This document shows positions 31,013-40,351 of a stretch of DNA of 64,000 nt, one piece after another. Both the position numbers and the translations under genes were made by a program. The notes beneath the pieces are model-generated. The model did not search any database and had not been told where the DNA came from. It saw only the letters and a list, made by a program, of their open reading frames with translations. Source of the DNA: Haloplanus sp. HW8-1 (GTDB lineage Archaea > Halobacteriota > Halobacteria > Halobacteriales > Haloferacaceae); contig NZ_CP098518.1 in NCBI RefSeq assembly GCF_023703795.1, positions 930,001 through 994,000 on the forward strand, given 5' to 3'. How positions within the stretch are numbered: the stretch's first letter is position 1; every line of letters starts with the position of its first letter.

Positions 31013-31878
31013 AGATCGGGCATACGGTTGAGTCGGTCCTCGCCGGGCAGTAGCCGGCCGTCGTTCTCCAGGGCACCGAAGTTCCGGCGGAACCGTGCCG
31101 GGTCGGCGTCGAGCGCCCGTTCGGCGGTCTGGCGGACCACCGTGGCCGGATCGTCGGTCAGTTCCTGCAGCCGGTCGCGGGCGCGGTTCTCGTCGACGCC
31201 GCCGAGCATGTGCGCCGCCCACTCACGGACCCGTTCGCTCTCGTCGTGACTCAGGTCGAGCAGACGGTCGGCCATCGCCGCCCCCCGGAGCTTGAACAGC
31301 GAGACGGCCGCGTTCCGGCGCACGGCGTGGTGGTCGTCGTCGACGGTAGCCGCGATGTCGTCCTCGTGGGCCTCCCGGTCGAGGTTGTCGAGGGCGACGA
31401 CGGCCTCGGCGCGCACCCAGGGGTCGTCGTCGTCGAGGAGTTCGACGGCGACGGCGGCCGCGCGTTCGCCGCTCGTGCCGGTCCCGTCGCCCCCGTGGGC
31501 GGTCAGCGCCTCCACCGCGAACTGCCGTACGTCGGCGTCGTCGTCGGCCGTGGCTGCCCGCGCGAGTCCGCTGACGACCGCCGACGCCGTCGGTTCGTCC
31601 TTCAGCGCGAGGGCGGCGCGGCGGCGATCGACCGGGTCGTTCGCCTCCAGATCCGCGAGGAGCGCCGCCGCGTCGCTGTCGGCGACCGGTTCCGTGTCGG
31701 CCGCGGACAGTTCCGCCGGCGACGCCTCGCCGATGGTCACGTCCTCGCGACCGACTTCGATGTCCTCCAGTGCCTCGATGTCGCTCCCGACGCCCGGGCT
31801 CCGCATCGGATCGAGTTGTGGGTCCGGCTCCTCGTCGAGGTGTTTCTCGAACTCGTCGTCGTGACCGTCGCAGGTCAT
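31009..31878 (-). CDS. HEAT-repeat protein in the nitrate reductase operon
   Basis: Protein of 289 residues. An acidic N-terminal tail of about 75 residues precedes five or six HEAT/PBS-lyase-type repeats with the core pattern DxxxxVRRxAAxAL, for example DDADVRQFAVEALTAHG, DDDPWVRAEAVVALDNLD, DHHAVRRNAAVSLFKLRG and DESERVREWAAHMLGGVD. Such repeats form protein-binding solenoids. Its position between NarJ-side genes and the Mrp ATPase, with 4-base overlaps on both sides, suggests a scaffold or assembly role for nitrate reductase cofactors. That role is inferred from context only. ATG 31878 is used because the frame upstream is a shadow. Confidence 0.82.
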   Translation of the reverse strand: MTCDGHDDEFEKHLDEEPDPQLDPMRSPGVGSDIEALEDIEVGREDVTIGEASPAELSAADTEPVADSDAAALLADLEANDPVDRRRAALALKDEPTASAVVSGLARAATADDDADVRQFAVEALTAHGGDGTGTSGERAAAVAVELLDDDDPWVRAEAVVALDNLDREAHEDDIAATVDDDHHAVRRNAAVSLFKLRGAAMADRLLDLSHDESERVREWAAHMLGGVDENRARDRLQELTDDPATVVRQTAERALDADPARFRRNFGALENDGRLLPGEDRLNRMPDL

Positions 31879-32714
31879 CGGTCCACCTCCTGGAGCGCGA
31901 GCGTCGCGACGCCGAGGGCGAACGGCACCGCGCGGCCGAGCGTCGCCGGGACGCCGGCGCCGGCGACCAGCGTTATCCCGGCGAGGAGTAGCCACTCGCG
32001 TCGCCGCGCCGCGGCGCTCGCAGCCGTGACGGCCCCGCCGGCGGCGAGCGCGACGACTGGGAGCGGTGTCCCGACGACGCCGCCGGCGACCAGCGTGATC
32101 GCGCCGACGACGAAGGGCAGCGACAGGCCGACGCCGACGACGGCGGCGGTCGCGACGCCGCCGTCGAGCAGGGACCGGGTGGTCGGTGCCGCGACGGCCG
32201 GCGTGATGGCGACGGCCGCGAGGGCGAGCGTCGAACCGGCCGGCCTGAGCGCAGTGACGCCGCCGACGCCGCTCGCGAGGCACACCGCCAGCGCGACCAG
32301 CAGGGCGCCGATCGCGACGCCGTGGACGGTTGGAAGCCGGTCACGGCGGGTGATCGCGACGGTGGCCGTCCCCCCGACGACGGCGACGGCCGCGGGAACC
32401 GCGACGGCAGGCACCGCGAGTGACAGGAGGCCGAAGACGCCGACGAACAGGAGTCCAACCCCCGCCACCGGATCGGTCTCGGTCAGTGCGAAGCAGATGG
32501 TGCCGGCGCCGGCGAGGGCCGTCGCGCCGACTGCCACGGGTTCGACGACGGCGGCCGTCGGTCCCGTGGGCGCGTTGACGAGCGTCACGATCAGGACGCG
32601 AGCGAGAAGGCCGAGGGCGGCCACCCCCGCCGCGCCCGTGACGACGGCCCGCCGCCTGTCGTCGAGGATCGACGGGTACTGCCTCCGACCCTCGGCAGTC
32701 GCACTGGCCGTCAT
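31875..32714 (-). CDS. Polytopic membrane protein of the nar operon
   Basis: Protein of 279 residues with about eight to nine hydrophobic helices, rich in Ala, Val and Gly, after a short charged N-terminus containing RRQYPSILDDRRRAV. No His, Cys or charged residues sit in positions that would mark a heme protein or transporter. No family is recognised. It overlaps the narJ stop and the HEAT gene by 4 bases each and so belongs to the operon. Possible roles are membrane anchoring or transport of a cofactor or nitrogen compound. Confidence 0.75.
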   Translation of the reverse strand: MTASATAEGRRQYPSILDDRRRAVVTGAAGVAALGLLARVLIVTLVNAPTGPTAAVVEPVAVGATALAGAGTICFALTETDPVAGVGLLFVGVFGLLSLAVPAVAVPAAVAVVGGTATVAITRRDRLPTVHGVAIGALLVALAVCLASGVGGVTALRPAGSTLALAAVAITPAVAAPTTRSLLDGGVATAAVVGVGLSLPFVVGAITLVAGGVVGTPLPVVALAAGGAVTAASAAARRREWLLLAGITLVAGAGVPATLGRAVPFALGVATLALQEVDR

Positions 32715-33403
32715 TCCGACCCCTCCAGACGGGCCGCGAGGTCGTTGCGGTCGGCCCGGACGAACGTTTCCAGCAGGGTCGCGAGGTCGCCGTAGACGCC
32801 CGTCCCGGGTTCGCCGTCGAGCCGATCGGCGACCCCTGCGGCGGCGTGACCGAGGTGGCGGTCGTGGAAGTCGAGTCTGGCCGCGGCCGCGTCGGTACGC
32901 TCACCTGCCATCGCGGCCTCCCGCCTGGCGAGATAGCCCGCGAACTCCAGTTCGTATCGCAGGGCGTCGTGATTGTCGCGGGCTGACGGGTCGATCTCCA
33001 ACCCGTAGTACTCGTAGGCCCGCGCCAGGTCGAGGTTCACGTCGTTCCAGGACTGATCGGGCCGGTACTTCGACTCGTAGAGGGGCACTGGCGGACCCTC
33101 GGCGTCGAGCGTGCCGTCCGTCCGATCCTCGTACTCCGCGTGGCCGATCGCGAACAGGTCGTTGTATCGGGCGGCCAGCGTCTCGTAGTCGTCGTCGGTT
33201 GCGAGTGTCGGGACGGTCACGTCGAGGGGCGTGAGATCGAGACATCGCGTCAGATCGGCGTACAGGCGACCGTCGGTGACGGCCTCGTGGAACTCCCGGT
33301 TCGGGTGTCGGAAGGCGCCGGCAAGCGTCGCGAACACCGTCCCGCGGGCGGCTGGGTCGGTCTCGACGCTCCCGCGGTCCTCGGAGCCGTCGGCCGTCGC
33401 CAT
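32711..33403 (-). CDS. narJ: Nitrate reductase chaperone NarJ/TorD family
   Basis: Cytoplasmic redox-enzyme maturation protein that holds apo-NarG until the molybdenum cofactor and Fe-S cluster are inserted. The 230 residues are all-helical with TVFATLAGAFRHPNREFHEA, LATDDDYETLAARYNDLFAI and PPVPLYESKYRPDQSWNDV, the last carrying the YESxY-like loop of TorD proteins. The C-terminal HDRHLGHAAAGVADRL fits the family. ATG 33403 overlaps the preceding stop (TAATG), showing tight coupling. Longer forms start in a non-conserved Arg-rich shadow. Confidence 0.85.
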   Translation of the reverse strand: MATADGSEDRGSVETDPAARGTVFATLAGAFRHPNREFHEAVTDGRLYADLTRCLDLTPLDVTVPTLATDDDYETLAARYNDLFAIGHAEYEDRTDGTLDAEGPPVPLYESKYRPDQSWNDVNLDLARAYEYYGLEIDPSARDNHDALRYELEFAGYLARREAAMAGERTDAAAARLDFHDRHLGHAAAGVADRLDGEPGTGVYGDLATLLETFVRADRNDLAARLEGSE

Positions 33404-34239
33404 TAGGACCCACCCCCGTCCCCGCCGTGGGTACGGAGGACGCCGAAGGCCGTCACTCCGATCACGGCCACGATGGCGACGCCGGCGACGGTCCACAGGA
33501 GCGTCTGGTAGGGCGCCCCCTCGGCACCCTCGCCGGTCGGGAAGTAGTGCCACTCGCTGACCGCCTTCCGTCCGGCGCGTTCGCCGTTACCCCCGTTCCA
33601 GACGGCGACGGCGACGTCGAGTCGGTCGTCGTCGTCGAGTGTCGTTCGATTCTCGCTCGCGCCGGTCACGTCACGTGTGTAGACGACCGTCCAGGTGCCG
33701 TTCGTGTAGGTGGCGTTCGCGTCGACGGTCGGCGACTGGAACGTCGTCGTCGAGCCCGCACCGCCTGCCAACAACTCCTGGGTTGCGCCGTTCCCGGCCC
33801 AGTACCAGACGTTCACGCGGTTGTCCCGTCCACCCATCGCGATCGGCGGGCGCGAACTCGTGTCCACGGGGAACTGGATGGCCGCAGCGTCGGGGAAGGC
33901 TCGCGGCGACCCCGCGGTGACGTTCCGCGTCGGATCCGACCACTGCAGACGGACGTGGAACTGCTCGCCGCTCCGGGCGGCCTGCACGTGGACGCGGTCG
34001 ATGGACGTGTCGCCGGCGTTCGGGACGCCGCTGGGGGCGCTCGCGAGGGGTACGTCGGCGGCGGGCACCCGTGACCAGTCGGGGGCGCTCGGCGTCGAGA
34101 GGTCGGCCTCGGGCATCGTACTCACCGGGATTTCGTGGGCCGGGCGGGCATCGGCGGACGGAACCGCCACGGTCGCCGAGACGACGAGCGCGCCGACGAG
34201 CGCCGCAACCAGTAGCGCACGGGCCCGTCTGTTAGTCAT
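33403..34239 (-). CDS. Heme-binding gamma subunit, ethylbenzene-dehydrogenase-related
   Basis: Protein of 278 residues. A signal peptide covers about 1-32 (RRARALLVAALVGALVVSAT then SADA). The middle is a beta sandwich with FHVRLQWSDPTRNVTAGSPR, AAAIQFPVD, NVWYWAGNG and LDVAVAVWNGGNGERAG, the pattern of the EB_dh heme b domain of DmsA-type enzymes such as ethylbenzene and perchlorate reductases. One membrane helix lies near the end (LLWTVAGVAIVAVIGVTAFG). It replaces the NarI cytochrome of bacterial cytoplasmic enzymes and would pass electrons to NarH on the outer face. It overlaps narH by 8 bases. Confidence 0.82.
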   Translation of the reverse strand: MTNRRARALLVAALVGALVVSATVAVPSADARPAHEIPVSTMPEADLSTPSAPDWSRVPAADVPLASAPSGVPNAGDTSIDRVHVQAARSGEQFHVRLQWSDPTRNVTAGSPRAFPDAAAIQFPVDTSSRPPIAMGGRDNRVNVWYWAGNGATQELLAGGAGSTTTFQSPTVDANATYTNGTWTVVYTRDVTGASENRTTLDDDDRLDVAVAVWNGGNGERAGRKAVSEWHYFPTGEGAEGAPYQTLLWTVAGVAIVAVIGVTAFGVLRTHGGDGGGS

Positions 34240-35284
34240 CGTCGAAGACTCCCAGCCGGTACTGTTTGGCCGGATTCTTGTGCTGGAGCAGTTCCATCAG
34301 TTCGCTGTCGTCGCCCTGCCGGGCGCGCTGGCGCTCGCGCTCGATGGTGTTGAGCGCTTGGTCGACGCCGTCGCCGAAGAGTTCCCGGAGATACCCCCTG
34401 GGAATGCGGTCGACGTCGACCGATTCGCCGTCCTCCGTATGCTGACCGGGGGCGTACGGCGGGATGTAGTAGACGTTTGGCTGGGTGCGGAACTCCGGAT
34501 GCAGGGGCAGCGCCACCTCGTACTCCTCGACGAGCTTGTAGATGGGGCCGTCCTCGTCGTCCAGAAACCCGACCAGCCGCAGTTGGGGCGGGCACTCCTC
34601 GGCACAGGCGGGCGCGTACGTCTCCCCGTCCGGCCCCTCGCCTTCCAGCCGCGGGTAACAGAAGATGCACTTCTCCGATTTCTTCGAGACGGTGTTGTAG
34701 TACACCTTCTTGTACGGACAGCCCTCGACGCAGTAGCGATAGCCCCGACAGCGCTCCTGGTCGACGAGGACGATACCGTCCTCCTCGCGCTTGTAGAGCG
34801 CCTGCCGCGGACAGGCCTCCACGCAGGAGGGGTGGGTGCAGTGGTTGCAGATCCGGGGCAGGTAGAAGTAGTAGCTGTTTGGGTACTCCCCGGCGCCTTG
34901 GTCCTCGTCCCAGTTGGGACCCCACTCCGCCCCCTCGCGCGGGCGGAGAGGCTCGTCGCTCCCCTCGTACATGATCTCGGAGTGGTTGAACTCCCAGGGG
35001 CGGCCGTAGTCCTCGCGGGAGGGAATCTCGCCCGCGACCCGTTCGGAGCCGTCGTCGGTCCACCCGCCGCCGGACTCCTCCCAGCCGCGGGGATAGCCCT
35101 CGCCGGGCTTGGTCTCGACGTTGTTCCAGTACATGTAGTCGGTGCCGCCCCCCTCCGTCCAGAGGTCCTTGCACGCGATGGTACACGTCTGACAGCCGAT
35201 GCACTTGTTGAGGTCCATCACCATCGCCACTTGGTGGTCGACCCCGTCCGCGACGTTGATGTTCGTGTCGTCCTGGGTACTCAT
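34232..35284 (-). CDS. narH: Respiratory nitrate reductase beta subunit
   Basis: Electron-transfer subunit with four Fe-S clusters, 350 residues. The first cysteine cluster is NKCIGCQTCTIACKDLW (residues about 27-43). The second and third are ICNHCTHPSCVEACPRQALY and RCRGYRYCVEGCPYKKVYY, with KCIFCYPRLEGEG and ACAEECPPQLR completing the set. No Tat signal is seen, so it is expected to be exported bound to NarG. Its start overlaps the narG stop by 4 bases. The absence of CxxC changes suggests a full four-cluster chain; one cluster may be a 3Fe type. Confidence 0.95.
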   Translation of the reverse strand: MSTQDDTNINVADGVDHQVAMVMDLNKCIGCQTCTIACKDLWTEGGGTDYMYWNNVETKPGEGYPRGWEESGGGWTDDGSERVAGEIPSREDYGRPWEFNHSEIMYEGSDEPLRPREGAEWGPNWDEDQGAGEYPNSYYFYLPRICNHCTHPSCVEACPRQALYKREEDGIVLVDQERCRGYRYCVEGCPYKKVYYNTVSKKSEKCIFCYPRLEGEGPDGETYAPACAEECPPQLRLVGFLDDEDGPIYKLVEEYEVALPLHPEFRTQPNVYYIPPYAPGQHTEDGESVDVDRIPRGYLRELFGDGVDQALNTIERERQRARQGDDSELMELLQHKNPAKQYRLGVFDDD

Positions 35285-38151
35285 GAGTCCTCACCTCCGT
35301 CGGCGTCGCCGGCGGGCCGCACGTCGACGTTCACGTCGCTGTTGACGCCGGTCGGCCCCCAGTAGTTCGGGAAGAAGTGGAGATGCTCGCCCGTCTCGGC
35401 GGGGTACTGCACCAGTTGTGTCGGCTTCATGTACATCGGCACGAGCGAATTGAAGTTCTCGCGGTCGGGATACTGGAACTTCTCCCACGCGAAGAACTGT
35501 CGGAGCGTCCCCGGTTCACCCGAGGGATAGATCTTGGCCTGTACCTCGACGCTGGCGAGGTCGTTGTACACCTCGACCGTGTCCCCGTCCTCGATGCCCC
35601 GCGCTTCGGCATCTTCGGGGTTGAGGTAGACGACGGGTTCGCCACGCTGGAGGCGGAGCATCTTCTCGCTGTCCCGCCACGTCGAGTGGATCGACCACCG
35701 ACCGTGCGGGGTGTTGTACGAGAGGGGGTAGTCCCCGCCCGTCGACGACGGCGGCTCCTTGTGGGTCGGCAGTTCCTCGCCGAGTTCGAGGAACCAGTCG
35801 TGGTCGATGTAATACTGCTGGCGGCCGGTGAACGTCGGCCACGGCTCCTTGTCGTGGACGTAGCGCTGCCACGGGACGTACGCCTCGCCCTCCTCGATGT
35901 CGGAGGTCCAGTGGTCGCCGGCCGCGAGCAGTCGCTGGGGTTGTTCGACCGTGTCCTCGAAGGTGATCCGCTCGTCGCTATCGCTGGGGTTCGACTCCTC
36001 GGAGTGATCCAGGATGAACTCCGCGGCTGCGCGGTCCTCGACGAGCGCGCCGTCCTGGTCGGTCTCCCAGTCGCGCACGTAGTCGTCGTGGACCGTCGTG
36101 AGGTCGATGGTCCGGTCGAACTTCCGATCATCGACGGGGTCGACGCCGCGTTCCCGGGCCCGTTCCTGAATCTTCGCGGCCAGGTCGCGGAAGATGGCCC
36201 AGTCCGTCCGCGCCTCCCCCAGCGGTTCCACCGCCGGAGTGAACGGGTGAACGTAGGTGTGCATATCCGTCTCCGAGAGGTCGTGTTTTTCGTAGTGGCT
36301 GGCCGCCGGGAGGACGATGTCCGAATACAACGCCGTCGAGTCCATCCGGAAGTTGATATCGACCACCAGGTCGAGTTTGGGCCACAGTTGCTCCTCGACG
36401 GCGACGTTGCCCTTGGCTTGGTTGAAGAGGTTTCCACGCCAGACGAACAGTGTCGAGGGATCGGGCCGGGACCCGTCCTCGCGCTCGCTGGGGTAGACCG
36501 GCATCCATCCCCGGTCGATCGACTCGCGGATCTTCTCGGCCGTGTCGGGGTCGGTGTTGTCGAGGATGCCGGCGTGGAAGTACGTCCACAGCGTCGTGGG
36601 TACGCCGCGAACCGAACCGGTCGGGAACGAGAGTACCTGCCAGCCGTGGAACGTCCAGATCTTCTCCTGACCGACGTAGTGATCGAGACCGGTCCCGGGA
36701 TCACCAAGGTTGCCGGTCAGCGTCACGAGCAACTGGATCGCTCGGTTGCCGAGGTCGTTGTGGTACCAGTCGTTGACGCCCTTGCCGTGGATGATCTTCG
36801 CGGCGTCGGCCCCCGCGAACTCGCGGGCGATCCGCTGGTAGGTGTCTTCGCCGACGCCCGTCTCCTCGTGGACGAACTCGGGGGTGTACGCCGCGAGTTC
36901 GTCCCGCAGGTTCGTCCACACGGAGCGCACGGCGACGGAGCCGTCGGCGGCGTCGACCGACCGATCCACCGACAACTGAGGATCGAAGCCGAGTTCGATG
37001 CTCGCCGCGGAGTCGTGTTGGCCGTCGCGGTCACCGAGCGAGCCCGGGGCCGCCCGGAGGCCGCCGTCGGCGTCGACCATCACGAACACCTTCTCGGGGT
37101 CGTCGGCGTCGGTCGCCAGTCCCACCTCTCCGGCCCGGAGGAACTTGCCCGTGTCTTCGCGGACCAACAGGGGCATGTCCGTCTGCTCTTTCAGGTGGGC
37201 TTCGTCGTACAGCCCCTCTTCGACGATGGTCCGGGCCATGCCGAGCGCGAGGGCGGTGTCGGTGCCGCCTTCCGGGGCCAGCCACTCGTCGGTGTGGATG
37301 GCGGTCTGGGAGTAGTCCGTGAAGATCCCGACCCGCTTTGCCCCCTCGTAGCCCGCGTCGAGGAAGTACTTCGCGTCCGGGATGCGGGTGACGTTGATGT
37401 TCGACCCCCACGCGATCAGGTAGTCGGCGTTGTGCCAGTCGGCGGATTCGGCGTTGTCGGTCTGGGTTCCCCAGGTGATGGGTTGCCCCGGCGGGAGGTC
37501 GGAGTACCAGTCGTAGAAGCTGTGGGAGACGCCGCCGAGGAGGTTGATCAGCCGGCTCCCCGACGCGAAGGAGACGGGGCTCATGGCGGGAATGGGCGTG
37601 AACCCGGAGATGGCGTCGTAGCGCCCCGCCTGCACCTCGTCGATGACGTGGTCGGCGATCTCGGTCAGCGCCTCGTCCCAACTGATCCGCTCCCACTGGC
37701 CCTCGCCGCGCTCGCCGGTGCGACGTAGCGGGTGGAGGACGCGCTGGTCGGCATTGACGTAGTCGGTGTAGCAAGCGCCCTTCTGACAGCCCCGCGGGTT
37801 GGGATCGGGGAGGCTCTCGTCGAAGGTGGGGTAGTCGCCGGCCTGTTCCTCGCGCCAGACCTGGCCGTCCTTGACGAAGACGTTCCACGAGCACGACCCC
37901 GTGCAGTTGACGCTGTGGGTCGACCGTGCGATCGAGTCCCAGTCCCACTCCTCGCGGTAGAGGTCCTCCCACTCGCGGTAGGGGTAGTTCCCGATGGGGT
38001 CGTCGACGGTCTGGAGGCCGCTCATGCCGTCGTCCGCGAAGGAGAGGCCGGTCGCCCCGAGGAAGGAGGCGACACCGAGGCCCTTCACGAAGTCACGTCT
38101 CCCGATTCCCGTGCTGTCCGTCCAATCGTCGTCCGCCGTGTTGTCACTCAT
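35281..38151 (-). CDS. narG: Respiratory nitrate reductase catalytic subunit (Mo-bis-MGD), Tat-exported type
   Basis: Reduces nitrate to nitrite. The 956 residues begin with a Tat signal: IGRRDFVKGLGVASFLGATG, with the twin Arg at 18-19. The FS0 cluster ligands are His79, Cys83, Cys87 and Cys122 in STHSVNCTGSCSWNV and RGCQKGACY. FYDWYSDLPPGQPITWGTQT places the Mo-ligand Asp at residue 218, the position that distinguishes NarG from periplasmic NapA with Cys. Long DMSO-reductase-family domains follow, ending in DTVEVYNDLASVEVQAKIYP. Haloarchaeal NarG is outward facing (pNar), which matches this Tat signal. Confidence 0.97.
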   Translation of the reverse strand: MSDNTADDDWTDSTGIGRRDFVKGLGVASFLGATGLSFADDGMSGLQTVDDPIGNYPYREWEDLYREEWDWDSIARSTHSVNCTGSCSWNVFVKDGQVWREEQAGDYPTFDESLPDPNPRGCQKGACYTDYVNADQRVLHPLRRTGERGEGQWERISWDEALTEIADHVIDEVQAGRYDAISGFTPIPAMSPVSFASGSRLINLLGGVSHSFYDWYSDLPPGQPITWGTQTDNAESADWHNADYLIAWGSNINVTRIPDAKYFLDAGYEGAKRVGIFTDYSQTAIHTDEWLAPEGGTDTALALGMARTIVEEGLYDEAHLKEQTDMPLLVREDTGKFLRAGEVGLATDADDPEKVFVMVDADGGLRAAPGSLGDRDGQHDSAASIELGFDPQLSVDRSVDAADGSVAVRSVWTNLRDELAAYTPEFVHEETGVGEDTYQRIAREFAGADAAKIIHGKGVNDWYHNDLGNRAIQLLVTLTGNLGDPGTGLDHYVGQEKIWTFHGWQVLSFPTGSVRGVPTTLWTYFHAGILDNTDPDTAEKIRESIDRGWMPVYPSEREDGSRPDPSTLFVWRGNLFNQAKGNVAVEEQLWPKLDLVVDINFRMDSTALYSDIVLPAASHYEKHDLSETDMHTYVHPFTPAVEPLGEARTDWAIFRDLAAKIQERARERGVDPVDDRKFDRTIDLTTVHDDYVRDWETDQDGALVEDRAAAEFILDHSEESNPSDSDERITFEDTVEQPQRLLAAGDHWTSDIEEGEAYVPWQRYVHDKEPWPTFTGRQQYYIDHDWFLELGEELPTHKEPPSSTGGDYPLSYNTPHGRWSIHSTWRDSEKMLRLQRGEPVVYLNPEDAEARGIEDGDTVEVYNDLASVEVQAKIYPSGEPGTLRQFFAWEKFQYPDRENFNSLVPMYMKPTQLVQYPAETGEHLHFFPNYWGPTGVNSDVNVDVRPAGDADGGEDS

Positions 38152-38341
38152 TGGTCACGAACACCGTCGCGGTCGCACAGACGGCGCCGGCGACGGCGAG
38201 GGCGAGGCCGGCGGCCGTGCCGCCGCCGACGTCGAGGCCGACGGCCACGAGGCCGAGGCCGAGCAGTTTGCTCGCCGTATCTAGCAGACTATACTCCCGG
38301 TCCGACAGCGGGAGTCGGACGAGCGGGTCGGTCTCAGTCAT
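38144..38341 (-). CDS. Small membrane protein between cytochrome b and narG
   Basis: Protein of 65 residues starting [20 protein letters not shown], followed by one long or two short hydrophobic helices ([36 protein letters not shown]). It overlaps the preceding cytochrome b gene and the narG start by 8 bases each, so it is firmly part of the operon. ATG 38341 is chosen over 38350 because MTETDP begins the conserved charged stretch. It may help anchor the Rieske/cytochrome b module. No family is recognised. Confidence 0.7.
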   Translation of the reverse strand: MTETDPLVRLPLSDREYSLLDTASKLLGLGLVAVGLDVGGGTAAGLALAVAGAVCATATVFVTNE

Positions 38342-39710
38342 CGCTCCCACCTCCTGCCGTCGGGGCGGTGCCGCCCTCCTCTGTCCCCGACTCCTCGCTG
38401 GCGTCCCGGAGGAGCAGGTAGGTGATCCCGCCGAACAGGGGCGGCACCCCGAGCAGCGCCGCCGTCAGGATTGGGTTGACGACGCCGGTCGACACACCCA
38501 GTACCTGCGCCGCGAGGATGTTGTTCATCCCCGCGATGGACGCGATCATGACGAACGCGACGGCGGCGACGCCGACGGCGGTCTGTCGGGGGCGCTCCAG
38601 GGGATCGGTCGTGAAGTGGGTCGGGCCGGTGCGGTCCACGAAGGGCCACGCCACGATGGCGGCGAAGACGAGGCCGGGGAGGACGATACCGCCGACGAAC
38701 TCGGTGGAGACGTGGACCGGCCCGACCGAGAAGGAGAGCCACGTCGGCAGGAGTTTGAGGAAGCCATACACCCACATCAGAAACCAGTCGGGCATGATGA
38801 GCGCCGGCGTCGACGCGGGGTCGTTCGGGCCGTACTCGGCGACGTTGTGAACCGGGAGGAGGCCGGCCAGCGCCGACAGCGTGGCGGCGGTCAGGAAGAA
38901 GACGACCGCCGAGACGGCGGCCTGGTTCGGGAACGCCGGCAGGCCGACGATCACGCCGTCGTCCTCCCGATCGACCGTCCGCCCGCCCCCCTGCACGTCG
39001 CTCTCGCGTGGCGCCTCGGTGTGTTTCTGCCGAATCAGGAGCGCCATGTGGACCGCCAGTCCCACGGCGATGGCCGCCGGGATGAGAAGGACGTGCATGA
39101 AGTAGAGCCTCGGGATGGTCGCGCTCGTCGGGAACTCCCCGCCGAAGACGATCTCGCCGAGGAAGTCGCCGACGAGCGGCACCGAGACGGTGAGGTTGTA
39201 GCCGATACTGGTCGCGGTGGCCGCGAACTCGTCGAAGGGGAGGGCGTAGCCCGTGTAGGCCGCACCCATCGCCAGCACCGCCAGTCCCGTTCCCACCACC
39301 CAGTTGATCTCACGGGGGTTGCGATACGCCCCCGTGAAAAACACCCGTAACATGTGTAAGCCGATGGAGGCGACGAAGAGGTGGGCCGCCCAGTGGTGGA
39401 GCCGTCGGATGAACATGCCGAACGGGACGGTGTAGGTGATGTGCAACACCGAGGCGAACGCCTCGGGCATCTCCTCGCCTTGGAACTCGGCGACGCTCCC
39501 GTCGTACTCCACGTCCGACGTGGAGGGTTCGTAGAAGAACCCGAGGAAGACGCCGGAGAGGACGAGAAAGAGGAAACAGAACAGGGCGACTTCGCCGAGC
39601 AGGAAGGAGTCCTCCGCGGGGAACGCCTTTCCAAGGAACGACTGACCGCTCCGCAGGTCGAGGCGGGCGTCGAACCAGTCGTACAGCCGCTCGGCGCGCG
39701 AGTCGGCCAC
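38334..39710 (-). CDS. narC: Cytochrome b of the nitrate reductase operon (NarC-like)
   Basis: Protein of 458 residues related to the cytochrome b/b6 of bc complexes. About ten helices. The heme-ligating His residues appear in [20 protein letters not shown] near residue 115-135 and in the fourth-helix region. The PEWY-type loop of Qo sites is seen as [19 protein letters not shown] near residue 330. With the Rieske protein encoded just upstream it should form a quinol-oxidising module that feeds nitrate reductase. The narB-narC pairing matches the Haloferax mediterranei nar cluster. Confidence 0.88.
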   Translation of the reverse strand: MADSRAERLYDWFDARLDLRSGQSFLGKAFPAEDSFLLGEVALFCFLFLVLSGVFLGFFYEPSTSDVEYDGSVAEFQGEEMPEAFASVLHITYTVPFGMFIRRLHHWAAHLFVASIGLHMLRVFFTGAYRNPREINWVVGTGLAVLAMGAAYTGYALPFDEFAATATSIGYNLTVSVPLVGDFLGEIVFGGEFPTSATIPRLYFMHVLLIPAAIAVGLAVHMALLIRQKHTEAPRESDVQGGGRTVDREDDGVIVGLPAFPNQAAVSAVVFFLTAATLSALAGLLPVHNVAEYGPNDPASTPALIMPDWFLMWVYGFLKLLPTWLSFSVGPVHVSTEFVGGIVLPGLVFAAIVAWPFVDRTGPTHFTTDPLERPRQTAVGVAAVAFVMIASIAGMNNILAAQVLGVSTGVVNPILTAALLGVPPLFGGITYLLLRDASEESGTEEGGTAPTAGGGSDD

Positions 39711-39712
39711 GA

Positions 39713-40351
39713 CTACCCACCTCCCGGCCCGACGGCGGCCTCGAAGTCGCCCGTGGCGACGAGGACGCCCTCGCTGGACAGCGTGATCGGTAGCTGTGGG
39801 AGCGGCCGCCCCGGCGGGCCGCCCACGACCGCCGCGCCCGCGGTCGGGTCGAACTTCCCGAAGTGACAGGGACAGACCAGTGTGTCGCCCTCACGGTCGG
39901 AGACCATACAGCCGGCGTGAGTACACACCTTCGAGTAGGCCGCGTAGCCACTGACGGTGAAGGCCATGTTTGTCCCGCCGCCGTAGGCGTTCTCGGGGTA
40001 TCGCACCAAGAGCGTCGGCGCGTTCTCGATGCCCGGCCGCGGTTCGGGGAAGACGGTGAGCTGTTCGCCCTCGGCCAGCCGATCCTCGGTGACGGGCGTC
40101 CCGTCGCCGTCGACGAGAGTGATGCCGTCGGAGTAGATCGGTCCGCTGTACCCCCGCTCGAACACCTGGGTGAGGCCGGCGAGCGGGGCGGCGAGGCTGC
40201 CGATGGCGGTCAGTCCGCCGGCCGTCGCGAGCAACTTCGCGACGTCCCGACGGCGGACGGTGGTCCGCGCGCGCTCGTCCGCGAAGATGCTCGGCCGTGT
40301 CGTCTCACCGTGGCAGGGACAGTCCTCGCAGTCGTCGTCCGACGCCGTCAT
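39713..40351 (-). CDS. narB: Rieske iron-sulfur protein of the nitrate reductase operon (NarB-like)
   Basis: Protein of 212 residues. A twin-Arg-like region with a hydrophobic helix ([20 protein letters not shown]) is near residue 35, which would direct export or anchor the protein. The 2Fe-2S cluster ligands are complete: [13 protein letters not shown] and [15 protein letters not shown], the two Cys-x-His boxes. A short N-terminal Cys-rich stretch (CEDCPCHG) is extra and unusual. The start overlaps the upstream gene's stop by 4 bases. It should oxidise quinol together with the cytochrome b encoded next. Confidence 0.92.
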   Translation of the reverse strand: MTASDDDCEDCPCHGETTRPSIFADERARTTVRRRDVAKLLATAGGLTAIGSLAAPLAGLTQVFERGYSGPIYSDGITLVDGDGTPVTEDRLAEGEQLTVFPEPRPGIENAPTLLVRYPENAYGGGTNMAFTVSGYAAYSKVCTHAGCMVSDREGDTLVCPCHFGKFDPTAGAAVVGGPPGRPLPQLPITLSSEGVLVATGDFEAAVGPGGG

